Part shown: in pieces, positions 16,732 through 26,200 of the stretch | How the letters are laid out: every line of letters begins with the position of its first letter | Numbering within the stretch: the first letter of the stretch is position 1 | Source of the DNA: Microbacterium rhizomatis | GTDB lineage: Bacteria; Actinomycetota; Actinomycetes; Actinomycetales; Microbacteriaceae | Assembly (NCBI RefSeq): GCF_008710745.1 | Contig: NZ_VYSA01000002.1 | Coordinates: forward strand, 558,001-622,000 | Length of the DNA stretch: 64,000 nucleotides | Direction of reading: 5' to 3' | The notes under the pieces: model-generated | The model's database searches: none | What the model was told of the DNA's origin: nothing | Seen by the model: only the letters and a program-made list of their open reading frames with translations | Made by a program: the position numbers and the translations under genes

Positions 16732-16753
16732 CCCCGTCTTGCGGCAAGGCCCC
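16732..16753. promoter_or_regulatory. Rifampicin-associated element (RAE)-like site upstream of helR
   Basis: The core CTTGCGGCAAGGCCCC (16738-16753) closely matches the actinobacterial RAE as I recall it, an imperfect inverted repeat with a CTTGCNGCAAG centre flanked by C/G runs. It overlaps the likely -35 region of helR. RAEs precede rifampicin-inducible genes such as helR and rifampicin-inactivating enzymes. Confidence 0.72.
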
Positions 16754-16763
16754 CTTCGGGGCG

Positions 16764-16769
16764 CAGAAT
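16764..16769 (+). promoter_or_regulatory. -10 box CAGAAT of helR
   Basis: CAGAAT ends 8 nt before GTG 16778, so the helR transcript is probably leaderless or nearly so. The RAE centre lies about 20 nt upstream of it, in the -35 region. Confidence 0.5.
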
Positions 16770-16777
16770 GATCGGCC

Positions 16778-18904
16778 GTGCCTGCTTTCACTCTTCCCGA
16801 ACGCCTGTCCGCCAAAGCCGATCCCGCTCTCATCGCCGACGACGAGGCGCACTTCGCCGCGATCGCCGCGACCCTCGACGAATCGATCACCGCGCTCACC
16901 GAACGCCTCGACCGCGTGCGTCGGCAGCCCGCTCGCGACGGCCAGGAGGCTCTCGATCGAGACCTCGAGGTGCACCGGCTGACCTCACGGCTCGGCGTGC
17001 TGCGCCGCTTCGGCCTCGACCTCTGCCTGGGCCGCATGGTCGGCGACGACGGTCAGGCGGTGTACGTCGGCCGGCTCGGGCTCAGTGACAGTGCGGGCAC
17101 GCGCCTCCTCGTCGACTGGCGCTCGCCCGCGGCCGAGCCGTTCTTCGGCGCGACCCACGCGCGGCCGATGGGCCTCGTGAGCCGCCGCAGATACCGCTGG
17201 ACGGGCGGGCGCATCGTCGACTACTGGGACGAGGTGTTCACCGACGAGGGCCTGGCTCATGCCGCGGCGCTCGACGACCAATCGGCGTTCATCGCGAGCC
17301 TCGGCCGCACGCGGTCGCCCCAGATGCACGACGTGCTCGGCACCATTCAGGCGGATCAGGATGCGATCATCCGCGCCGGTTCCCGCGGTGCCCTCGTCGT
17401 GGACGGCGGACCGGGTACGGGCAAGACCGTCGTCGCCCTGCATCGCACTGCCTATCTCCTCTATGCCGATCCTCGGCTGAACCGCGGCCACGGCGGTGTG
17501 CTGTTCGTCGGACCGCACGAGCCCTACCTCGCCTACGTCGACGACGTCCTCCCCCGTCTGGGCGAAGACGGCGTGCGCATCTGCACACTCCGCGATCTCG
17601 TTCCGGAAGGCCGCACGGCCGGACTCGAGACCGATCCCGAGGTCGCGCGGCTGAAGGCGTCCGCCCGGCTCGTGGACGCCGTCGAGAGCGCCGCGCGACT
17701 CTACGAGCAACCGCCGACCGATGATCTGGTGGTCGAGACGCCGTGGATCGATCTGCGGCTGGGCGCCGACGACTGGGCCGAGGCGTTCACGTCGGCCGAG
17801 CCAGGCGCCTCGCACGACGACGCGCGCGAACAGGTGTGGCAGACGCTGATCGAGATCCTGACGGATTCCGCCGACGGAGCGGTCCCGGCATCCCTCCTGC
17901 ACCGCGCGTTCGCGCAGAACGAAGAGCTGCGAGCCGCGTTCGCCCGTGCGTGGCCGCTGCTGGATCCGCTCGGGCTCGTCGCGCAGCTGTGGAGTTCGCC
18001 CTCGTTCCTGCGGCGTGCCGCGCCGTGGCTGAGCGACGCCGAGGTCCTGGCGCTCCAGCGCGACGAGCCGCGGGCGTGGACGACCGCCGACCTGCCCTTT
18101 CTGGATGCCGCGCGCCGGCGCATCGGCGACCCCACGGCGTCGATGGAACGGCGCCGGCGCAAGGCCGAACTCGCCGCCGAGCGCGAAGAGATGTCGCACG
18201 TCGTCGACGACCTCATCGCCGCGGACGACTCCGAGATGTTGGTCATGTCGATGCTCCGCGGCCAGGATTTCCAGAACTCGCTCGCCGGCGCATCGGGCGT
18301 GCGCGACGAGCGACCCGACACGCTCGAGGGGCCGTTCGCGCACATCGTCGTCGACGAGGCGCAAGAGCTCACCGACGCTGAGTGGCGGATGCTGGTGGCC
18401 CGCGCCCCTTCGCGGAGCTTCACGATCGTCGGCGACCGCGCACAGGCACGGCACGGCTTCGCCGAGTCGTGGCAGGAGCGTCTGCACCGGGTGGGGCTCG
18501 ACCGGGTCGAGATCGCGTCGCTGACCGTCAACTACCGCACGCCGAAGGAGGTGATGGGTGCGGCCGAGCCCGTCATCCGGGCGGCACTCCCCGACGCGAA
18601 CGTGCCGACCTCCATCCGCGAGAGCGGCATCCCGGTGCGGTACGCGACTCGGCGCGACCTCGACATGACCCTCTCCGAATGGCTCGAAGCCCACGCCGAG
18701 GGCGTCGCGTGCGTGATCGGCGACCCGTCCTTCGTGGGCTCGCCGCGCGTGCGCTCGCTGACTCCCGAGCTCGCGAAGGGGCTCGAGTTCGATCTCGTCG
18801 TGCTCGTCGAACCCGACGCGTTCGGGTCGGGCATCGAGGGCGCGGTCGACCGCTACGTGGCCATGACGCGCGCGACGCAGCAACTCGTGGTGCTCACGGC
18901 TTAG
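16778..18904 (+). CDS. helR: RNA polymerase recycling motor ATPase HelR (HelD-like)
   Basis: A 708-residue UvrD/Rep-like ATPase of the HelD class. HelD-type proteins bind RNA polymerase, release it from stalled complexes and DNA and, in the HelR subgroup, displace rifampicin. The N-terminal coiled-coil arm (residues 10-75) is followed by VYVGRLGLSDS and LLVDWRSPAAEPFF, characteristic of the family. Walker A is GGPGTGKTVVALHRTAYLLY (about 210), Walker B is HIVVDEAQELTDAEWRML, and motif VI is RYVAMTRATQQL near the end. Length and domain order match HelR. The RAE immediately upstream strongly supports the HelR assignment and induction by rifampicin-like stress. Downstream is an unrelated permease. 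Confidence 0.93.
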   Translation: MPAFTLPERLSAKADPALIADDEAHFAAIAATLDESITALTERLDRVRRQPARDGQEALDRDLEVHRLTSRLGVLRRFGLDLCLGRMVGDDGQAVYVGRLGLSDSAGTRLLVDWRSPAAEPFFGATHARPMGLVSRRRYRWTGGRIVDYWDEVFTDEGLAHAAALDDQSAFIASLGRTRSPQMHDVLGTIQADQDAIIRAGSRGALVVDGGPGTGKTVVALHRTAYLLYADPRLNRGHGGVLFVGPHEPYLAYVDDVLPRLGEDGVRICTLRDLVPEGRTAGLETDPEVARLKASARLVDAVESAARLYEQPPTDDLVVETPWIDLRLGADDWAEAFTSAEPGASHDDAREQVWQTLIEILTDSADGAVPASLLHRAFAQNEELRAAFARAWPLLDPLGLVAQLWSSPSFLRRAAPWLSDAEVLALQRDEPRAWTTADLPFLDAARRRIGDPTASMERRRRKAELAAEREEMSHVVDDLIAADDSEMLVMSMLRGQDFQNSLAGASGVRDERPDTLEGPFAHIVVDEAQELTDAEWRMLVARAPSRSFTIVGDRAQARHGFAESWQERLHRVGLDRVEIASLTVNYRTPKEVMGAAEPVIRAALPDANVPTSIRESGIPVRYATRRDLDMTLSEWLEAHAEGVACVIGDPSFVGSPRVRSLTPELAKGLEFDLVVLVEPDAFGSGIEGAVDRYVAMTRATQQLVVLTA

Positions 18905-18913
18905 GGTCGGTGG

Positions 18914-19669
18914 GTGGATGCGATCCTCCCCTGGTTGACGACGGCGCTCGCCGTCGTGATCCTCGCGACGATCGCGACGACCGTGCTCGGAGCCGCGCGT
19001 GTGCCCGGCCCGTGGTCGATCGTGACCGCGATCGCCCGCGCTGTCGTGCAGCTGGGGCTGCTGAGCCTCGTGCTCGCCGGCATCATCCAGGATCCGCTGT
19101 GGGTCGCCGTGGGGCTGACGGTCATGCTCGTCGCTGCGATCTGGACGGCGGCGCGCCGCTCGCGCACCGGCATCCGCGGTATCGGGCCGCTCACCGCATC
19201 CATGACTCTCGGTCTGCTCGCGGTGATGGCGGTCGTGTTCGCGACCGGCGCGGTCGACTTCTCCCCGCGCTACGCGCTCGCGATCGGCGGGATCATCATC
19301 GGCAACACGATGACGGTCGCCGTGGTCACCGAACGCCTGTACCGGCAGTCGGTGTACGACCACTGGGACGAAGTAGAGGGGTGGCTCGCGGTCGGTGCGT
19401 CGCCGTGGGAGTCCACGCGTGAGCTCGCCCGCCGCTCGATCCGCGTCGCGCTCCTCCCCTCGATCGATCAGACACGCACGACCGGGATCGTCGTCCTCCC
19501 CGGTGCATTCGTCGGCGCCATCTTCGCGGGCGCCTCGCCGTTCGAGGCCGGAAGGTTCCAGCTCGTCGTGCTCGCCGGCATCCTCGCTGCGGGCTCGCTC
19601 ACCGCGGTGACCCTGCTGCGCCTCACCGGCGGCATCGCGCTCAAACCCGTCGACCCCGCGCAGAGCTGA
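18914..19669 (+). CDS. UPF0014/FetB-type ABC transporter permease
   Basis: A 251-residue integral membrane protein with about seven helices. It matches the UPF0014 family (YbbM/FetB): GLTVMLVAAIWTAARRS, then GGIIIGNTMTVAVVTERLYRQ, and GIVVLPGAFVGAIFAGASP. In enterobacteria FetAB exports iron. No FetA-type ATPase gene adjoins it here, so its partner would have to be encoded elsewhere. A TAGGGT -10 box (18902-18907) overlaps the stop codon of helR and lies 6 nt before GTG 18914, giving an independent leaderless promoter. Confidence 0.85.
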   Translation: MDAILPWLTTALAVVILATIATTVLGAARVPGPWSIVTAIARAVVQLGLLSLVLAGIIQDPLWVAVGLTVMLVAAIWTAARRSRTGIRGIGPLTASMTLGLLAVMAVVFATGAVDFSPRYALAIGGIIIGNTMTVAVVTERLYRQSVYDHWDEVEGWLAVGASPWESTRELARRSIRVALLPSIDQTRTTGIVVLPGAFVGAIFAGASPFEAGRFQLVVLAGILAAGSLTAVTLLRLTGGIALKPVDPAQS

Positions 19670-19781
19670 CCTCGCGGGGGCACCGGCTCGCCGGAGTTTG
19701 CCAGGTCGGCCGCGTAGCGTCGGGGGCGACCACATGATGCCTGGCTCGCCCGAGCGGCGAGACTCGACGAAGGATGGCCAC

Positions 19782-20462
19782 GTGCACGCGCTCCCCCTTT
19801 CCGCCGCATCCGACCCCTCGTCGCTCGGCGGGATCGTCGGCTTCGCGGCCGGCCTGATCGACGCGATCGGCGAATGGGGCGTGGGCCTCTTCACCTTCAT
19901 CGAGACGGTGTTCCCGCCGATCCCGAGCGAAGTGATCCTGCCGATGGCGGGCTACCTGACGCAGAACGGATCGATGAGCATCCCGCTCGTGATCATCACG
20001 AGCACCCTCGGCGCATACGTCGGAGCACTCCTGCTCTACACGCTCGGCGCGCTCGTCGGCCAGGAGCGCACGATAACGTGGCTCGCCAAGCTGCCCCTCG
20101 TGGATCGCGAAGACTTCGAGCGGGCAGCCGGGTGGTTCGCCCGCCACGGCAGGTCGGCGGTGTTCTTCGGGCGGCTGATCCCCGGGGTGCGGAGCCTCAT
20201 CTCGTTGCCGGCGGGGGCGTCACGGATGCCGCTTCTGACGTTCTCGCTCTTCACGATCGCCGGAAGCGCCATCTGGAACGGACTGCTCATCGGGCTCGGC
20301 GCGGCCCTCGGCACGCAGTACGAACTGATCGACGAGTACTCGCACTACCTCAACTACGCGGTGTACGCGGCGATCGCCGGGTTCGCGATCTGGGTGGTCG
20401 TGCGGGCTGTGCGCCGGAGGCGGCGCGCACAGCAGAAAGGGACGGACATCACGAGGGCCTGA
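19782..20462 (+). CDS. DedA/SNARE-associated family membrane protein
   Basis: A 226-residue DedA-family protein, a class of undecaprenyl-phosphate or lipid transporters/flippases. Hallmarks are FIETVFPPIPSEVILPMAGYL (re-entrant loop 1, with the family's acidic residue), FFGRLIPGVRSLISLPAGASRM (loop 2 with the conserved arginine and glycine pattern) and FTIAGSAIWNGLLIGLGAALG. The C-terminus is basic. I chose GTG 19782 because AAGGA is 7 nt upstream. The frame continues to 19698 with an ATG at 19734, but this adds a non-conserved tail. Confidence 0.87.
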   Translation: MHALPLSAASDPSSLGGIVGFAAGLIDAIGEWGVGLFTFIETVFPPIPSEVILPMAGYLTQNGSMSIPLVIITSTLGAYVGALLLYTLGALVGQERTITWLAKLPLVDREDFERAAGWFARHGRSAVFFGRLIPGVRSLISLPAGASRMPLLTFSLFTIAGSAIWNGLLIGLGAALGTQYELIDEYSHYLNYAVYAAIAGFAIWVVVRAVRRRRRAQQKGTDITRA

Positions 20463-20764
20463 CTCCTGTGATGCCCGTCCCGAAGCTGTGGGGGCGGCGT
20501 GTGCGAGGAACACCATTCCGTACCCGGTACGTCATCCTCGAATAGCCCGAGTCTAACATACTGGTATACCATGCGCAAGCACTTTCCGCTTTGTGGAGTG
20601 TGTGCAACCGAGGCCCGCGCCCTCACCGCCAAACGTCGTGGCATCGACCGAGGAGATCTGCACTTCTCCGGAGTGATTCGCCCGGATAGATCCTCCGAAG
20701 TGCAGGTCTCCGAAGTTGGAGACACGGGTGAAGCACAGAAGAGGGAGTGGAGCAGAGAGAGCGC
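20463..20764. other. Intergenic region between dedA-like gene and efeO
   Basis: About 300 bp between two convergent genes with no gene that I can support. It holds an AT-rich segment around 20550-20575 with the palindrome GGTATACC, and the hairpin cluster listed separately at 20655-20723. Confidence 0.6.
20655..20723. repeat. Paired hairpin element, possible REP-like repeat or bidirectional terminator
   Basis: GATCTGCACTTCTCCGGAG (20655-20673) pairs imperfectly with CTCCGAAGTGCAGGTC (20693-20708). GTCTCC-GAAGTT-GGAGAC (20706-20723) makes a second perfect 6-bp hairpin sharing its left edge. Read on the minus strand, the half-unit (C)ACTTCGGAG occurs twice in direct orientation. It lies between convergent genes, where a dispersed intergenic repeat or bidirectional terminator would be expected. 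Confidence 0.5.
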
Positions 20765-21994
20765 CTAGCTGAGGATCGTGCCCGTCAGCTGCGAGAGCGG
20801 CTCGGCGAGCGCGTTGATCAGGTCGATCAGCTCCCGCTTGTCGGCATCGGTGAGCTCGCGATAATTCACGAACCCGCTCGCGAGCGAACCGTGCGCGGCG
20901 AGGGCAGCCTCGAGATCGGCGAACCCGGTCTCGATCTCGGCCGTCAGTTTCGTGCCGGTCTCGCCCTTCGAGTCCGCGAAGTCGCGGACGAGCGTGAACG
21001 CCATCTTGGCGCCCTCGACGTTCGCGGCGAAGTCGTTGAGGTCGGTGCCCGACCACCAGTCTTCTTCACCGGTGATCTTGCCGGTGGCAACCTCGTCGAG
21101 CAGGCTGATACCGCCGTTCGAGATGCCGGCGATGCCCTGGTCGTCGAGCGTGGTGAGGAAGTCGTCGGAGTGCACGTAGTCGTAGAGCGACTGGATGTCG
21201 GTGCGCAGCTGCTTCGCGAACGCGGCCCGCTGCTCTGTCGTCGAGGGCTGCCAGTTCTGCCAGGCAGGGGTGACACCGTCGGAGTTGAGCGCGTCGGCGG
21301 CGGGAACCCACAGGTCCTTCTCGATGCGGTGGAAGCCCGTCCAGTCCATGCCCTCGGCCACAGCGTCCACTTCGCGGTAGTCGATCTTCGGGTCGAGGTC
21401 GCCGAGCGCCTCGGCGACGGGCTCGATGCGCTCGTAGGAGGCGCGCACCGTGGAGAACTGCTGCCGGGCGGCCGCGTCGTCACCGGTCTCGTACGCCGTC
21501 GCGAACGTGTCGACCGCGGGCACGAGCTGGCCGACCTGGTCTTTCACGAACGCCGCGTAAAGGGTGACGGCCTGCTGCTTCTGCTCGGCGTCGTCACCGG
21601 TCGCGGCGACCGCGTCACCGGTGACCGAGAACGCGGCACGCCCGACGCCGTCGCCGACCATGCCCGGCTTGCACACGGTGAAGTACTCGCCCGGCTGCGC
21701 GGTGAGAGACAGGGTTCGGGATGCTCCGGGAGCGACGTTCTCGACCTCACCGGCGATCTGCAACCCGTCTTCTGCGAGCAGGTAGAACTCGGTGATCTCC
21801 GAGCCGTTGTTCGTGACGTTGAAGGCGATGTTGCCGCTGGCGGCAGTGGCGGCCGAGACCTCGCACGTCGAATCGGTCGAGGTCACGTTCAGGGTGGCGG
21901 ATGCCGATTCCGCCGTCTTCGCGACACATCCGGCGAGTGCGAGAGAGGCGAGGGACACGGCGGCGAGCGCGGCGAGAGGGCGTCGGAGAGTCAT
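20765..21994 (-). CDS. efeO: EfeO, periplasmic iron-uptake lipoprotein
   Basis: A 409-residue component of the EfeUO(B) iron-uptake system. The N-terminal lipobox is SLALAGC (Cys about 22). It is followed by a cupredoxin-like domain (residues about 35-125: ATLNVTSTDSTCEVSAA, GEYFTVCKPGM). The C-terminal M75/imelysin domain has the HxxE motif in GFHRIEKDLW and ends in the helical EELTDADKRELIDLINALAEP-like region. It delivers iron to EfeU. The start overlaps EfeU by 4 nt (ATGA). The usual efeB peroxidase gene does not follow; the next gene is the convergent DedA gene. Confidence 0.93.
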   Translation of the reverse strand: MTLRRPLAALAAVSLASLALAGCVAKTAESASATLNVTSTDSTCEVSAATAASGNIAFNVTNNGSEITEFYLLAEDGLQIAGEVENVAPGASRTLSLTAQPGEYFTVCKPGMVGDGVGRAAFSVTGDAVAATGDDAEQKQQAVTLYAAFVKDQVGQLVPAVDTFATAYETGDDAAARQQFSTVRASYERIEPVAEALGDLDPKIDYREVDAVAEGMDWTGFHRIEKDLWVPAADALNSDGVTPAWQNWQPSTTEQRAAFAKQLRTDIQSLYDYVHSDDFLTTLDDQGIAGISNGGISLLDEVATGKITGEEDWWSGTDLNDFAANVEGAKMAFTLVRDFADSKGETGTKLTAEIETGFADLEAALAAHGSLASGFVNYRELTDADKRELIDLINALAEPLSQLTGTILS

Positions 21995-22971
21995 CGGGCT
22001 TCCTGGGTGGTGGGGGCGAGGAGAGCGGTGGCGCCGCGCGGCGCCTCCGCGTCGGTGGTCGGTGCGGGCGCTGGGCGGGCGGGACGGGTTCCGCGACGCA
22101 GACCCCGGATGAAGAACGTGCCGACGATGCCGATGTAGAGCACCCAGGCCACGACCTGGAGCCACGACATCTGGGGCATGAAGCCGACCGTGGCCTGCAG
22201 GACGGCGGCGATCGGGCTTCCGGGCGGGATCATGGCGCTGAGGTCGAACGCCCAGCCGAGGGGGAACGCCCCCCACCCGGTCGCGACGGCGCCGGTGACG
22301 AGGTCGACGGGGGCGCCGGCCGTGAACGGGCCGGGAACGACACCGGCCTCCTGCAGATCCTTGATCGCATAGGCGAGCACACCCGCCGCGGCGACCACGA
22401 GGATCGCGCCTGTCCAGGCGAAGAAGCGCCGCAGGTCGAGCCGCAGCAGCCCGCGGGTCAGCAGCCAGCCGACCACGACAGCGCTCAGCAGCCCGAGGAG
22501 TGCGCCGATGAGGGCAGACGGCGCATCGCCGAAGGACTGCACCATCGACCACAGCAGCAGGGTGGTCTCGATGCCCTCGCGACTCACCGAGACGAATCCG
22601 ATCAGCACGATCGCCCACATGCCGCCGACCGCCAGGGCACGATCCACGTGTCCCTCGAGGGTGGCTTTCATCGTGCGAGCCGTGCGCTGCATCCAGAAGA
22701 CCATCCAGGTCACCATCGCGACCGCGACGAGCGAGAGCAGACCGCCGATGATCTCCTGCGCCTGGAACGTCAGCGCATACGCGCCGAACGTGAGCACGGC
22801 TCCGATGCCGAGCGCGAGGACGATCGCGAGCGCGACGCCGATCCAGAGCCTGGGCAGCACGTCGCGCCTGCCCATCCGGGAGAGGTAGGCGACCAGCATC
22901 CCGACGACGAGTGCCGCTTCGAGGCCTTCGCGCAGGCCGATGAGGAAGGTGGCGAGCACGGGCGACCTCAC
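21991..22971 (-). CDS. efeU: EfeU, FTR1-family iron permease
   Basis: A 326-residue permease of the FTR1/Fip1/EfeUOB family with seven transmembrane helices. The two signature iron-path motifs are REGLEAALVVGM (residues 14-25) and SREGIETTLLLW (about 131-142). The C-terminal tail is Pro/Ala-rich. GTG 22971 is the likely start. An IdeR/DtxR-type iron box lies 35-53 nt upstream, so expression should be repressed when iron is plentiful. First gene of efeUO. Confidence 0.93.
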   Translation of the reverse strand: MRSPVLATFLIGLREGLEAALVVGMLVAYLSRMGRRDVLPRLWIGVALAIVLALGIGAVLTFGAYALTFQAQEIIGGLLSLVAVAMVTWMVFWMQRTARTMKATLEGHVDRALAVGGMWAIVLIGFVSVSREGIETTLLLWSMVQSFGDAPSALIGALLGLLSAVVVGWLLTRGLLRLDLRRFFAWTGAILVVAAAGVLAYAIKDLQEAGVVPGPFTAGAPVDLVTGAVATGWGAFPLGWAFDLSAMIPPGSPIAAVLQATVGFMPQMSWLQVVAWVLYIGIVGTFFIRGLRRGTRPARPAPAPTTDAEAPRGATALLAPTTQEAR

Positions 22972-23005
22972 GTTTCAGGACGGGTTAGGAGGGGAAGGAT
23001 GCCGG

Positions 23006-23024
23006 TCAGGTTAGGCAACCCTCA
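23006..23024. promoter_or_regulatory. IdeR/DtxR iron box between efeU and the Pls-type NRPS
   Basis: TCAGGTTAGGCAACCCTCA matches the 19-bp consensus TTAGGTTAGGCTAACCTAA at 15 of 19 positions, including the central GGTTAGGC core. It lies 35 nt upstream of efeU and about 160-220 nt upstream of the divergent genes at 23186 and 23248. Iron-loaded IdeR would repress efeUO, and could affect the opposite promoter. Confidence 0.75.
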
Positions 23025-23185
23025 CAAAGGGTACCCGAAGTTGCGGGAATCGCCAGTCCCGAGTCGGCGAGACCCCTGTCGATCGCTGCGCCGTTCACGC
23101 TCTGTTCGCCTTCGCCCTGTACTCTGAGCGGCCACACCGAGCGCTCGTCCAGCCGGTGATTCCGGGAAGTGAAGAGGTTCCATCC

Positions 23186-23242
23186 ATGGCGAACACCACG
23201 AGAACCGCGATGGCGCAGTCGATCGCGCTGCTGTCGCGCTGA
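23186..23242 (+). CDS. Possible 18-aa upstream peptide
   Basis: ATG 23186 opens an 18-codon frame (MANTTRTAMAQSIALLSR) ending in TGA at 23242, six nt before the GTG start of the NRPS gene. GAAGAGG lies about 8 nt upstream of the ATG, a better ribosome binding site than any directly before the NRPS. It may be a translated leader that couples initiation, or a chance frame. Confidence 0.35.
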   Translation: MANTTRTAMAQSIALLSR

Positions 23243-23247
23243 TCCGC

Positions 23248-26200
23248 GTGCAGTCCTACCTCGACCACTCGTCCGCAGCACCCGCACCGCGGACGCTGAT
23301 CGACATCCTCCGCGAGACCGCGCGACGTCACCCCGAGGCCTCGGCGATCGAGGACGGCGCCGGGGCGCTCAGCTACGCCGAGCTGCTCGCACAGGTCTTG
23401 CGCACAGCCGCGCGACTGCACGAGCAGGGCGTCCGCCGCGGCGATCGCGTCGGCGTGCGCATGGCATCGGGCGACCGGGCGCTGTACCTCTCGATCCTCG
23501 GCATCATGGCCGCCGGCGCCGCATACGTGCCGGTCGACGCCGACGACCCCGACGAGCGCGCCGACCTGGTCTTCGGCGAAGCGCATGTGCGAGGTGTGAT
23601 CACCGGACCCGGAACCTACGTACCGCGCGGGGAGCAGCATCCCGCGATTGCTCCTGCCGGTGACGGGCTCTTCGCGGGCGACGACCCGCATCCGAGTTCG
23701 AGCGCCCTGCACACCGTGCCCGAGCCCACGATCGCCGACGACGCGTGGATCATCTTCACCTCCGGCTCGACCGGGGTACCCAAGGGCGTCGCCGTGTCGC
23801 ACCGGTCGGCGGCGGCGTTCGTGGATGCCGAGGCCCGCCTCTTCCTCGCACAGGCCCCGCTCGCTCCCGGTGACCGCGTACTGGCCGGCCTGTCCGTCGC
23901 CTTCGACGCGTCGTGCGAAGAGATGTGGCTCGCGTGGCGCCACGGCGCATGCCTCGTTCCCGCGCCGCGCGCGCTCGTGCGCTCCGGCGAGGACCTCGGT
24001 CCGTGGCTCGTCGGTCACGGCATCACCGTGGTCTCGACCGTGCCCACCCTCGCCGCCCTCTGGCCGCAGGACGCGATCGAGAACGTGCGCCTGCTGATCT
24101 TCGGCGGCGAGGCGTGCCCGCCCGAACTCGTAGCCCGGCTCGTGGGCGAGGGCCGCGAGCTGTGGAACACGTACGGCCCCACCGAAGCGACGGTCGTCGC
24201 GTGCGCCTCGCTCATGGACGGGGAGGGCCCCGTGCGGATCGGCCTGCCGCTGGACGGCTGGGCCCTCGCCGTCGTCGACGGCGAGGGCAACCCGGTCGCC
24301 GACGGCGAGGTGGGCGAACTCATCATCGGCGGCGTGGGGCTGGCCCGCTATCTCGACCCCGCCAAGGACGCGGAGAAGTACGCCCCCATGCCGACACTCG
24401 GCTGGGAGCGCGCCTACCGCTCCGGCGATCTCGTGCGCGCCGACCCCGCGGGGCTGCTGTTCCAGGGCCGTGCCGACGACCAGGTCAAGGTCGGCGGCCG
24501 GCGCATCGAACTCGGCGAGGTCGAGGCGGCGCTTCAGTCGCTCAGCGCGGTGTCGGCTGCGACCGTCGTCGTGCAGCGCTCCGAGGGCGGCGTCGCACTC
24601 CTCGTGGGCTATGTCGTGCCGACCGAGGGCTTCGACCGGCAGGTCGCGCGGGCAGAGCTCTCCGAGACGCTGCCGGCTCCCCTCATCCCCCTTCTCGCCG
24701 TCATGGACGAGCTGCCCGTCCGCACGTCCGGCAAGGTCGACAAGGCCGCACTGCCCTGGCCGCTCACCGACACGGATGCCGGTGACTCGACGCTGACCGG
24801 AACCGCGGCGTGGCTCGCCGAACAGTGGGTGGCGGTGCTCGGCATCCGCCCCGCCGACGAGGACGCCGACTTCTTCCAGCTCGGCGGTGGATCCCTCGCC
24901 GCAGCCCAGCTCGTCTCGCGAATCCGCACGCGCGCGCCCGAATTCACGATGGCCGACGTGTACGACCTCCCGCGGCTGCGCCGGATGGCCGACGCCGTCG
25001 AGGCCGAGTCCGCCGACCCCGACCACGCACCCGCGACCTTCAGCACGCCGGAGCCCACGCCCCGGGTCATGCAGTGGGTGCAGAGCATCGCCGGCATCCC
25101 CCTTTTCATCCTCACCGGCCTCCGCTGGACGATGTGGCTGCTGACGGCGAGCTGGATCCTGAACCTCTTCCCCGGCTTCGGATTCCTCCCGACGGCGCCG
25201 TGGTGGGTGATCGTGATCGGCCTCGTCGTATTCGTCACGCCCTTCGGCCGCATGGCGGTCTCGGCGGCGCTGAGCCGGCTGCTGCTGGTCGGGCTCACCC
25301 CCGGCGACTACCCGCGCGGTGGCGCCGTGCACCTCCGGCTCTGGCTCGCCGAGCAGATCGCGCATCAGATCGACCCGGTCGGGCTCGCCGGCGCCCCGTG
25401 GGTGAGCTACTACGCCCGGGCCCTCGGGGCAAAGATCGGACCGAACGTCGACCTGCACGCCCTGCCGCCCGTGACCGGGATGCTGGAGATCGCCGAAGGC
25501 GCGTCGATCGAGCCCGAGGTCGATCTGTCGGGCTACTGGATCGACGGCGACACCGTGCGCATCGGCGGCATCCGCATCGGGGCGGGCGCGTCGATCGGCG
25601 CCCGCAGCACACTCGCCCCGGGGACGAAGATCGGGCGGAACGCGGAGGTCGCCCCCGGCTCGGCGGTCTTCGGTCGCGTCCGGGCTGGGCAGCGCTGGGC
25701 CGGTTCGCCCGCCGCCCGGGTCGGCGGCACGTCGAGTCCGCTCGCGCCCGAACGCCCGCCCGCGCCGAAGCGCTGGCTCTGGGCGTACGCCGCATCGTCG
25801 ATCGTCCTCGGGCTCCTCCCCTTCCTCTCGTTCGCGGTGGGCGGGATCGTGATCGCGCAGGCGATCGCCGGATCGACCTCGATCGCCGGGGCCTTCCTCC
25901 CCGCGCTCGTCTGGCTCGTTCCGGCGACGCTCGCGACCGGACTCACTTTCGCGGGTGCCGTTTTCGTGCTGGTCCGGCTGCTCTCGCTCGGGCTCGCGGA
26001 GGGCGTGCATCCGGTGCGCAGCCGCATCGCGTGGCAGGCGTGGTCGATCGAGCGCCTGCTCGATTCGGCCCGCACGGTGCTCTTCCCGATCTACTCGAGT
26101 CTCTTCACCCCCGTGTGGCTGCGCATGCTCGGCGCGAAGATCGGGCATGACGTCGAGGCATCCACTGTCCTGCTCCTCCCCTCGCTCACGACGATCGACG

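Noticed and set aside
16985..19900. 971-codon minus-strand frame across helR, the FetB-like gene and the start of dedA
   Set aside because: It crosses three well-supported + strand genes and translates to low-complexity arginine-rich sequence.
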